Positions 25,072-31,885 of a stretch of 32,844 bases of DNA are shown in pieces. The position numbers and the translations under genes were made by a program. The notes below the pieces were generated by a model. That model saw only the letters and a list, made by a program, of their open reading frames with translations. It ran no database searches and was not told the origin of the DNA. Source of the stretch: Cohnella laeviribosi DSM 21336 (GTDB lineage Bacteria; Bacillota; Bacilli; Paenibacillales; Paenibacillaceae); the NCBI RefSeq assembly GCF_000378425.1, contig NZ_KB899846.1:1-32844 (forward strand), read 5' to 3'. How positions within the stretch are numbered: position 1 is the first letter of the stretch; every line of letters begins with the position of its first letter.

Positions 25072-26044
25072 ATGACGGATTTCGAATTTCAAATCGAAAA
25101 CTTTATGCTGTACTGCACATCCAAAAACCTTTCCCGAAAGACATTGGCCAGTTATGAGCAATCGCTGAAATTGTTCGCCGCGTATTTGAAGGAGCACTTC
25201 AAAATCGTTGATCCGGGCCGCGTACAATCAGGGCATATTCGTCAGTACATCAAATATCTCAAGGAACGCGGCAAATACACGGTGGTTGTTAATGAGGAGC
25301 GGAAAGAGTATAACCATCCTGACCATCGGTCGGACTATAACAGCCAATCTCCGCAACGACAATTGACAATTATGTGAGGAACATCAAGGTTTTCTTCAAT
25401 TATCTATTCGAAGTGGAGACAGCCATCCAGAAAAATCCGTGTGAAAAAATCGAAAACATCAAGCCGGAACGAAAAGCCAAAAAAATGCTGACAGTCGAAG
25501 AGATTAAGCGTGTCTTAAAACAGTTCGATACAACCACCTTCCATGGATATAGAAACCTCATCATCACCAAACTGTTGTTGGACACAGGAATGCGAATTGG
25601 GGAATGTTTATCGCTGAAACCAAATCAGTTTGATTTTCATCACAAGAGCATCCTGATTGTGAATCCGAAAAACAAACAGCAGCGGTATGTATTTTTTCAC
25701 ATCGGCTATCACGGGATCTTAAGCAATGGATGAAGTACAAAGATCGTTATTCGAACAGCGATCTAATGTTCCCTACGACAAGGGGCACCCAGTTGGAAGT
25801 CCGGAATTACGAGAAAGCGATGCGTGATGCGGGTAGAAAAATTGGAGTTCAGATCCATCCACACCAACTTCGAAATATTTTTGCTAAGTACTATATCATG
25901 AACGGCGGCGACTGGTTCACCTTATCCAGAATTCTCGGTCATTCATCTGTTGACGTCACACAAAAAGCGTATTTGGACTTCACAGATGACGAAGTGGGGC
26001 GGAAGTATCAGCAGCATAGCCCGGTTGAGTTCTTGAAAATATAA
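25072..26044 (+). pseudogene. Tyrosine recombinase/integrase broken by two single-base frameshifts
   Basis: Three overlapping frames together give a normal site-specific recombinase. Frame one (25072 to about 25345) holds the core-binding domain ending at SDYNSQ. Frame two, joined if one base is added near 25345 (ISATTIDNYVRNIKVFF), holds ERKAKKMLTVEEIKRV and the catalytic arginine in LLLDTGMRIGECLSL. Frame three, joined by one extra T in the T-run near 25690, gives SHRLSRDLKQWMKYKDRY, then HPHQLRNIFA, LGHSSVDVTQKAYLD with the catalytic His-x-x-Arg, His and Tyr. All active-site residues survive. The lesions look like short homopolymer losses, so either recent mutation or assembly error. Confidence 0.8.
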
Positions 26045-26388
26045 GCGTCTATTCCCGTCCAAAAAAATTTTTTTTCAAAAAGTTCACGTTAAACATTGGA
26101 AATTGGATGACACGTCATGTTAATATCATTTCAGATTTGATCAACTGCAGAAGTTTTGTCAGGATTCCGTTGTTGTCATCCCCAGATACAGTTGTCAAGG
26201 ACGCGATATTGATTTCAGCCTTGACAACTGTATTTCCCCTCACGAATATTCACTCCATATTTTGCCTTTTGTTCATTCACATTAATAACCCTGTAAGGTA
26301 CACAAACATTCACCATGAATAATCCCTCACGACTTTTCGACACCACCCTCGTTTATGGACTTTTCATTTTGCATGGTCCGATACAATC
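26045..26388. other. AT-rich intergenic stretch with a perfect inverted repeat
   Basis: No gene is supportable between the recombinase remnant and the IS66 left end. A 71-codon open frame at 26107-26322 has no ribosome binding site and runs through the inverted repeat. The notable structure is the 15-bp repeat at 26186-26233. Composition is clearly more AT-rich than the core block. Confidence 0.5.
26186..26233. repeat. Perfect 15-bp inverted repeat
   Basis: ATACAGTTGTCAAGG (26186-26200) and CCTTGACAACTGTAT (26219-26233) are perfectly complementary around an 18-base loop. There is no strong T-run on either side. It could be a recombinase-binding site, an element end or a transcript-stabilising hairpin; nothing here decides which. 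Confidence 0.7.
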
Positions 26389-26472
26389 GTAAGCGTCAAA
26401 TACTTCACACCTACACGGACTCGAAGATGCATGAGAAACTGAGTGTATCTGAAAGATAGGAGGTACGCACGT

Positions 26473-26787
26473 ATGAACGAAAACGAACGCAACGAGCAAT
26501 GGCGGGAGCGGATCCGTGCCTATCGGAAAAGCGGACAGACCATGCGAGCATGGTGTGCCGCCCAAGAAATCCCGTTCAACCAACTGAAATACTGGTTACG
26601 CAAACTGTCGCCGGACAAACGGAAATCACCAACGACAACTTGGGTGACGGTCACCCCAACGCCGCCTTCATCGGCGGAAGCCTCCCCCCTCGTCGTCCGG
26701 ATCGGCAGCGCATCCATCGACATCCGTCCCGGTTTCGATGGGTCCCTGCTCACGCAAGTGGTGCGGGTGCTGGAGGCGGACCGCTGA
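26473..26787 (+). CDS. tnpA: IS66 accessory protein TnpA
   Basis: First IS66 frame, a 104-residue helix-turn-helix-like protein. NEQWRERIRAYRKSGQTMRAWCAAQEIPFNQLKYWLRKL is the conserved DNA-binding part, followed by a Pro/Thr-rich linker and the usual C-terminal IDIRPGFDGSLLTQVVRVLE. AGGAGG lies nine bases before the ATG at 26473. The stop codon overlaps the tnpB start by one base (TGATG). It appears intact. Confidence 0.88.
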   Translation: MNENERNEQWRERIRAYRKSGQTMRAWCAAQEIPFNQLKYWLRKLSPDKRKSPTTTWVTVTPTPPSSAEASPLVVRIGSASIDIRPGFDGSLLTQVVRVLEADR

Positions 26788-27140
26788 TGCTCCCCCTTCC
26801 CGAACGGATCTTCCTGGCGAGCGGCGCGACGGATCTGCGCAAATCGATCGACAGTCTGGCCGCCCTCGTCCAGGAAAGCTTTGGCTGCAGCCCGTTTGCG
26901 CCCACCCTGTTCGTGTTCTGCAACCGGCAGCGGGACAAGCTGAAAATGCTTTACTGGGAACACAACGGCTTCTGGCTGTTCTACCGTCGGTTGGAGCGCG
27001 GCACGTTCCGATGGCCGGAGCCGTCGGACGGAAGTCCGACGATCGCCCTGCAGCACCGTCAATTGCGCTGGTTGCTGGACGGACTCGCGCCGGATCAGCG
27101 GCAGGCCCATCGGCCGGTGCCCGCCCAGGTCGTCCTGTAA
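26787..27140 (+). CDS. tnpB: IS66 Orf2 family protein TnpB
   Basis: 117 residues with the family signature [20 protein letters not shown], then [34 protein letters not shown]. Required together with TnpA and TnpC for IS66 transposition; its exact role is unknown. Not related to the TnpB nuclease of IS605. The start overlaps tnpA. It appears intact. Confidence 0.9.
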   Translation: MLPLPERIFLASGATDLRKSIDSLAALVQESFGCSPFAPTLFVFCNRQRDKLKMLYWEHNGFWLFYRRLERGTFRWPEPSDGSPTIALQHRQLRWLLDGLAPDQRQAHRPVPAQVVL

Positions 27141-27219
27141 CGGCTTTCCCATCGGCGTGTTCACCAAATCGCCATGCTCATCGGCAGGAAAGGAGCCCGA
27201 TGTCGCGAAATCCATCATC

Positions 27220-28722
27220 ATGGAAAACCGAGCGGACATCTCCCCCCTGACCTCCGAAGAGATCATTCGACAATTAACCGAACAAGTGGCGGCGCTCAAG
27301 CTGCAGGTCGCCTGGTACGAAGAACAATTTCGGCGGGCGCAGCAGAAGCGCTTCGGCGCCTCCAGCGAACAAACACATCCGGATCAACTGACGCTGTTCA
27401 ACGAAGCCGAAGCGGAGGCCGATCCGTTGGCACCCGAGCCGACGGTCGAAACGGTGACCGTTCAGTGGCGGAAGAAAGCCAAAGGCGAACGGGAAGCGAA
27501 ACTGGCGAACCTGCCGGTCGAAACGATCCACTACACGCTGGACGAAACGGAAGGCGTCTGCCCGGATTGCGCCGGGCCGCTGCATGCGATGAGCACGGAA
27601 GTGCGGCGGGAACTGAAGATCATTCCGGCGCAGGTGAGCGTCGTCGAGCATGTGCGCCACGTGTACAGTTGCCGCTGGTGCGGGCAGACGGGCGTGCGGA
27701 CGCCGGTCGTCACCGCACCCATGCCGGCCCCGGCGTTGCCGGGCAGCCTGGCGTCTGGCGCACGTGATCCATCAGAAATACGTGAACAGCTTGCCGCTCT
27801 ACCGGCAGGAAGAACAGTTCCGGCAATGGGGCATCGACCTGTCGCGGCAGACGATGGCCAATTGGCTGATCGCCGCCAGTGAGCGATGGCTCGTTCCCTT
27901 GTACGATCTCTTCCATGCCAGGCTTCTGGCGCAAGACCATCCGCGCAAGCGAAATCGTACCTGTGGCTGTATCGCACCGGGCGCGGAGCCGCGCTCGACG
28001 TGATGCTGTACGACTACCGGACCGGACGCGGCAGTGAACATCCGGAGGCCTTTCTGGCCGGATTCACGGGGTACTTGCAGACGGACGGCTACAGCGGATA
28101 TGCCAGGCTCAAGGGGGTTACGCAGTTGGGCTGCTGGGCGCATGCACGGCGCAAATTTCACGAAGCCGTGCAGGCGGTGCCGCCGGCGCAACGCGCTCAA
28201 ACCGCCGCGGCGGAAGGGCTGGCCTTGTGCAATGCGCTGTTTGAGGTCGAACGCCGCCTTAAGGAGGCGACGGCGGAGGAGCGCCATGACGCCCGCCTGG
28301 AGGAAAGTCGGCCGATTCTGGACCGGATGGCCGCCTGGCTCGAAAGCCAACGCGCGCGCGTGTTGCCCAAAGGGTTGCTCGGAACGGCGATCACCTACTG
28401 CACGAACCAGTGGCCGAAGCTCACCGCCTTTTTGCAGGACGGACGGCTGGAGATCGACAACAACCGCAGCGAACGGGCGATCAAGCCGACGGTGATCGGC
28501 CGAAAAAATTTCTTGTTTAGCAACACGCCGCGCGGAGCAAGGGCCAGTGCGGTGTTATACAGCATCGTCGAAACGGCAAAAGCAAACCGGCTGAAACCGG
28601 AGGCATATTTGCAGTACCTGTTCGAGCAACTGCCGCAGCTGCCGAACTTGCAGGACGCCGCCGCTCTGGAGAAGCTGGCCCCGTGGTCGCCCGCATTGCC
28701 GAGCACGTGTCGCCTGTTCTGA
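27220..28722 (+). pseudogene. tnpC: IS66 transposase TnpC, broken and lacking its DET motif
   Basis: The transposase is spread over three frames. The first (from 27220, [19 protein letters not shown]) has the leucine-zipper-like helix and the zinc-binding region (CPDCAG, CRWCGQ). A small deletion near 27755, after PGSLAS, shifts to a second frame with [21 protein letters not shown] and [10 protein letters not shown] second lesion near 27935 jumps from HARLLAQD to SAQAKSYLWLYRTGR in the third frame, removing about 15 residues that in IS66 hold the ADET motif with the first catalytic aspartate. The later motifs TDGYSGY and EIDNNRSERAIKP are kept. It cannot be an active transposase. The 5' end is uncertain, since the best ribosome binding site precedes an ATG at 27200 in another frame. 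Confidence 0.85.
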
Positions 28723-28862
28723 CGTTATGCCCCGAACCGCTCTGACTGCGAAATCAGGGCTCTTTGGCGTTCCGTCTGGTTCGGTGCTCTCGCGCACACG
28801 CTTCGTTTCTATTCTCACAGGATCGAGAAGTTTTGATCAGGTGTGCTGGATTTGACGCTTAC

Positions 28863-29010
28863 CCGGATCCTGTTTGAATTCGCTGATCCAACGGTACAAG
28901 GTATTGTCGGATACACCCAGTTCCCGAGCGACTTGCGCCACCGGTTTTCCCTGTTCCTGGATCATCCTCACGGTTTGGATTTTGAAGTCTTTGTCATACT
29001 TTTGACTCAT
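28863..29010 (-). pseudogene. IS3-family OrfA, N-terminal fragment
   Basis: The minus-strand frame from the ATG at 29010 reads MSQKYDKDFKIQTVRM, then QEQGKPVAQVARELGVSDNTLYRWISEF, the helix-turn-helix of IS3/IS150-type OrfA proteins that binds the element ends. It breaks off at residue 49, where the IS66 end begins; the frame then runs a few codons into IS66 and stops near 28837. A GAGG lies ahead of the ATG. Confidence 0.85.
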
Positions 29011-29067
29011 CTTCGGACACCTCGATTTTGCTGAATTTATTGTCGCATTCTCGATTCTCGGTGTCCA
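28863..29067 (-). mobile_element. IS3-family remnant (left end plus start of orfA)
   Basis: On the minus strand an IS3-type terminus TGGACACCGAGAATCG begins at 29067, followed by the orfA start. The element is cut at 28863 by the right end of IS66. The rest of it is not found at the left side of IS66, so this is not a simple insertion but a deletion or recombination junction. Confidence 0.75.
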
Positions 29068-29101
29068 CTATTCAGTCTAGCATCATGACACTGTTGATTG
29101 T

Positions 29102-29132
29102 ATAAAAAAATAAACCGTCCCTAATGGACGGT
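29102..29132 (-). terminator. Intrinsic terminator of the minus-strand noncoding RNA
   Basis: On the minus strand ACCGTCC (29132-29126) and GGACGGT (29120-29114) form a perfect seven-pair stem with a five-base loop, then a T-rich tail TTATTTTTTT. The long T-run is on the minus side only, which sets the direction. Confidence 0.85.
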
Positions 29133-29391
29133 GTTATTTATGGTGTTGCCCCCGGGTTGCTTTGTAACCGTGCTACCAGTTACACCAACTCTCCGCAAGC
29201 CGCCAGGGGCAACAGGATAACTAAAGTACTCATCAGCACCATTCCTTTCGTAACTAGGAGAGGATAAAGCGCAGAAATTGCGGCGCCGAGAAGACCTGAT
29301 AACAGGTTATCTGCGAACCAGTTCTCTTTGAGATGAGTACTTAATTAGGAGAGTGTAGGACTCGAACCTACTCCTGCGGCAAACATACTGG
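29103..29391 (-). ncRNA. Noncoding RNA with a circularly permuted tRNA-like architecture
   Basis: Predicted transcript of about 289 nt on the minus strand, defined by a consensus promoter (29398-29426) and a clean terminator (29102-29132). Near its 5' end is a canonical T-arm (29371-29355; stem GTAGG/CCTAC, loop TTCGAGT) followed by ACTCTCC (29354-29348). After 153 nt comes GGAGAGT (29194-29188), the perfect complement, then TG and a D-arm (29185-29170; stem GTGT/GCAC, GG in the loop). A hairpin with a seven-base loop ACAAAGC (29169-29155) follows. So the 3' half of a tRNA precedes its 5' half. The intervening part carries an 11-bp repeat AAGTACTCATC / GATGAGTACTT stacking on the acceptor. 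The RNA ends can pair as TTGCC with GGCAA. The anticodon-like loop lacks U33, so decoding is doubtful. No open frame is present. Confidence 0.7.
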
Positions 29392-29397
29392 ATTTTT

Positions 29398-29426
29398 ATT
29401 ATACCACGATTTGGTATGATAATCAA
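29398..29426 (-). promoter_or_regulatory. Sigma-A promoter of the noncoding RNA with an internal palindrome
   Basis: On the minus strand TTGATT (29426-29421) and TATAAT (29403-29398) are exactly 17 bases apart. Between and partly over them is the palindrome ATACCA-N5-TGGTAT (29401-29417), which could be an operator. This is one of the best promoter matches in the window and points away from the protein gene at 29566. Confidence 0.75.
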
Positions 29427-29565
29427 GGAGAAGCAGGTATCGTATTTTATGGGCCAACTGAAAGTTGAGGTTAACGAGGATCACAATCAAATCACTCAGG
29501 ACGTGGATTGAGAGTAGAGTGACTTTCGCTAAGATGGTAAAATGTGTAAGAAAGGAGCCGGTCGC
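29427..29565. other. Divergent spacer between the noncoding RNA and the next gene
   Basis: TAAAAT (29538-29543) could be a -10 for the plus-strand gene, but no matching -35 is visible. A 20-codon frame at 29449-29511 lacks a properly spaced ribosome binding site and is not called. Regulation of the downstream gene cannot be read from this stretch. Confidence 0.4.
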
Positions 29566-30501
29566 ATGACTAACACAGAGAATCGTCCATGTCTGTTTTG
29601 CAATACCATTAGCCAGATGCGAGAGGTTGAAGAAACGTTACACTTCTCATGTCTCTGTACAGGTGGAAAGGGCTGGTATACGATCGACAGGGACTGTTAC
29701 GACGACTATGATGCACGCCGATACCCGGGGCATCTTATCTCTGGCTATATCCGAGAGATGTACGAGAACGGCCACCAGGTGCATATCGACTCAGAGAACA
29801 TTGAACAGATTCTTCGTTCCCCACTAATTCCAAATCATGTTCGCGACAAAATAGAAAAATTGCTTGTTTATCTATACCGCAATACCGAAGTAATTGGTGA
29901 ACCGGTCATTTTGAAGGAGTCAGATTTTAATCTGACCTATTCACCGAAAGCAACCGAACTGATAACATTGATTTATTACTTGAGGGATCAAGGATTTATC
30001 GAAGAGGAAGTTCACAGTGAATTAGGGTCCACTGATATGGAAATCATCATGACACCAGCAGGCTTGGAGCAGGGACATGAATTGTTGAACCGTCAGAAAA
30101 AATCTAACCAGTGCTTTATAGCGATGTCCTTTGACCCCGGTCTGCTGCAGACTTTCAAAGATCATATTTTCCCGCGAATACGTGAGACGGGTTTTGAGCC
30201 AATTACGGTCGATATCGTTCATCATAATGACAACATCGTGGATCGAATCATTTACGAGATTAAAAACTCCCGTTTTGTCATTGCGGATTTTACCCACCAG
30301 AAGCATGGTGTCTATTACGAGGCAGGCTTCGCTAAAGGACTGGGTTTGGAAGTAATCTGGACAGTTCGGGAAGACGACATTGGAAACTGCCATTTTGACA
30401 CCCGTCAGATGAACCATATAGTCTGGAGAACGGTCGAGGAACTTGGTGAGCGATTGCGGGACCGGATTCTGGCGACGATCCCGGGGGCGCGGCTTACATA
30501 A
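29566..30501 (+). CDS. Zn-ribbon protein with NDT/TIR-like effector domain
   Basis: 311 residues. The N-terminus has CLFCNT and later FSCLC, a likely four-cysteine zinc-binding ribbon (about residues 8-32). A middle helical, winged-helix-like part (about 90-170) follows. The C-terminal third (about 180-300) begins QCFIAMSFDPGLLQTF and contains HHNDNIVDRIIYEIKNSRFVIADFT, GVYYEAGFAKGLG and HFDTRQMNHIVW. That is the pattern of nucleoside 2-deoxyribosyltransferase-like Rossmannoid domains, related to TIR and common in immune effectors; the YYEAGFA glutamate is the probable catalytic residue. The ATG at 29566 has AAAGGAG eight bases upstream. It is followed 19 bases later by a nuclease gene. A defence role is inferred from the domains and neighbours. 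Confidence 0.75.
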   Translation: MTNTENRPCLFCNTISQMREVEETLHFSCLCTGGKGWYTIDRDCYDDYDARRYPGHLISGYIREMYENGHQVHIDSENIEQILRSPLIPNHVRDKIEKLLVYLYRNTEVIGEPVILKESDFNLTYSPKATELITLIYYLRDQGFIEEEVHSELGSTDMEIIMTPAGLEQGHELLNRQKKSNQCFIAMSFDPGLLQTFKDHIFPRIRETGFEPITVDIVHHNDNIVDRIIYEIKNSRFVIADFTHQKHGVYYEAGFAKGLGLEVIWTVREDDIGNCHFDTRQMNHIVWRTVEELGERLRDRILATIPGARLT

Positions 30502-30520
30502 TAAATAGGGGTTGAGGGAT

Positions 30521-31582
30521 TTGACGATATGGCAAGTTGCAGCCGGTGATTCCGGTGGGAGAAATTACACGCAACTCTGCATCGAGCACGATGTTATCTT
30601 GATTGGACCGGGGGATCCCGGCAATTTCAAAGACAATCCTTCCGGTTACGACGGCGAGCACATGAAAAACCAGATCGCGAGTTTTTGCAATAATCCAAAA
30701 GCCGGCGATCTTGTCCTTTTGCGTTACGGTAAAAGAGTTGTGGCTGTCGGCATTATCCCTGATGAAGACCCCGAATACTCATGGCAAAAAGTATTTGATG
30801 ATGTATTGGGCTGGGATATGCAGCACACGCGAAGGGTCGTTTGGGATCAAAAAGCACTCTCTATTCTCGACCCCATTCAACCGGTATTTGGCCATATGCC
30901 GATGATGCCGACGATCACAAGGGTCGAAGATCAAAGAATCAAGAAGTACGAAGCAGATCTATTGCAGGCAATCAAAATTAGACCGTTAAGGCCCTTGCCG
31001 AAAGATGTCGGTGAGGTGCTGGAACCGGAAGCACTTGGCATGGCCCTTTTCGCGAAAGGGTTGTCCAATGACGCAGTTGAAAAAGTGCTGCAAACGATCG
31101 CCCGCATCAATCGTTTGTCGTCGTGGTATGGAACGGATAAAGAGCAGAAACGCCCTTCAGAACACGAGATCGTGGCACACATGATCTCGCCCCTCATGCT
31201 CGGCATGGGATGGTCAGAGCAATTACTCGCGATTGAGTGGAACAATATTGACATGGCGTTCTTTAACGCTACGCCAAGCCGGCCGGAGCATTGTGTGATG
31301 ATTTGTGAAGCCAAAAGGCAGGACCAGTCACTTGACGATGCGTATGAGCAAGCGCTTAAATACGTTCAAAAAAACAACCTGGTCAACTGCAAACAAATCG
31401 TTTCAACCGACGGAACCCGGCTGTTGCTATACAAAAAAGATGTGGCAGGGAATTGGCCTGCTGCAGATGCACCGACAGGCTGCGTGAACTTGCGACGAAT
31501 TCGGGATAAGAACGTGTTCCCCAAAGGTACTTCAGGGATTGATACGTTAATGGAGTTGGTCCCCTGGAAGGTAATGGGGTAA
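30521..31582 (+). CDS. EVE-like domain fused to an HSDR_N-type nuclease
   Basis: About 353 residues from the TTG at 30521, nine bases after AGGGG; a TTG at 30512 is an alternative. The N-terminal part (about 1-115: TIWQVAAGDSGGRNYTQLC, DVILIGPGDPGNF, AGDLVLLRYGKRVVAVGII) resembles EVE/PUA-like domains that read modified bases. The C-terminal part (about 205-320) has EIVAHMISPLMLGMGWSE, then WNNIDMAFF and MICEAKRQDQSLDDAYEQALKYV, the D...E-x-K active site of PD-(D/E)XK nucleases of the type I R-subunit N-terminal class. This combination suggests a modification-dependent (type IV-like) restriction enzyme. It is downstream of the NDT/TIR-like gene and probably co-transcribed. Confidence 0.75.
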   Translation: MTIWQVAAGDSGGRNYTQLCIEHDVILIGPGDPGNFKDNPSGYDGEHMKNQIASFCNNPKAGDLVLLRYGKRVVAVGIIPDEDPEYSWQKVFDDVLGWDMQHTRRVVWDQKALSILDPIQPVFGHMPMMPTITRVEDQRIKKYEADLLQAIKIRPLRPLPKDVGEVLEPEALGMALFAKGLSNDAVEKVLQTIARINRLSSWYGTDKEQKRPSEHEIVAHMISPLMLGMGWSEQLLAIEWNNIDMAFFNATPSRPEHCVMICEAKRQDQSLDDAYEQALKYVQKNNLVNCKQIVSTDGTRLLLYKKDVAGNWPAADAPTGCVNLRRIRDKNVFPKGTSGIDTLMELVPWKVMG

Positions 31583-31585
31583 TAA

Positions 31586-31867
31586 CGAAGAGACGGAGGG
31601 GAGGTCGCCCCGAACCCATGCTCGATCCCTGACGCGTGGATCGTGGGCGAGAACATAACGCTCCTGTTTGAGTTTAAGGTGAGCGGCACGTTGAACGCTG
31701 CACAGTTCGCGGCGCATCGTACGAAACTTTCGTCGGACGCGCTGGAGGTCGAGGCGACCTGGAAGCAGGTCGGGGAGGCGATTCGTAGCCTGGAGGCGGA
31801 CGATTGCTGCGTCGATCCGGCCCGGGAGAAGCCGGCGTGGAATCGCTGGCGGTTTGGGACACAATAA
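31586..31867 (+). pseudogene. Truncated PD-(D/E)XK nuclease fragment
   Basis: The frame is open from just after the preceding stop (TAA at 31583) and reads NPCSIPDAWIVGENITLLFEFKV, a textbook PD-x13-E-x-K active site, followed by GTLNAAQFAAHRTKL and a helical tail. There is no plausible ATG; the only start, GTG at 31643, lies after the PD of the motif. The N-terminal part of the protein is therefore missing. Composition is more GC-rich than both neighbours, so it looks like an inserted fragment from another source. Confidence 0.6.
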
Positions 31868-31885
31868 GCATTATTAGGGGAACTG

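Larger units (their letters stand above)
26389..28862 (+). mobile_element. IS66-family insertion sequence (degenerate)
   Basis: Terminal inverted repeats are clear: the left end GTAAGCGTCAAATACTTCAC (26389-26408) and, on the minus strand at the right end (28843-28862), GTAAGCGTCAAATCCAGCAC, 17 of 20 identical and starting GTAA as in IS66. Inside are tnpA, tnpB and a broken tnpC in the family order. The flanking octamers ATACAATC (left) and CCGGATCC (right) differ, so the 8-bp target duplication expected for IS66 is missing. The right end abuts an IS3 orfA remnant. Confidence 0.9.

Noticed and set aside
26107..26322. A 71-codon plus-strand frame between the recombinase and IS66
   Set aside because: No ribosome binding site, and it reads straight through a perfect 15-bp inverted repeat.
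29144..29214. An ordinary tRNA gene on the plus strand closed by TGTTGCCCC / GGGGCAACA
   Set aside because: On the plus strand the T-loop and D-loop motifs are in reverse complement. The canonical TTCGAGT and D-arm read correctly only on the minus strand, in line with promoter and terminator.
29103..29391. Interpretation of the noncoding RNA as a retron msr-msd
   Set aside because: No reverse transcriptase gene is present downstream or anywhere in the window, and the conserved retron end features are not seen.
29449..29511. A 20-codon frame (MGQLKVEVNEDHNQ...) ahead of the NDT/TIR-like gene
   Set aside because: The only AAGGAG is about 18 bases before the ATG, too far to support translation, and the peptide matches nothing I recognise.
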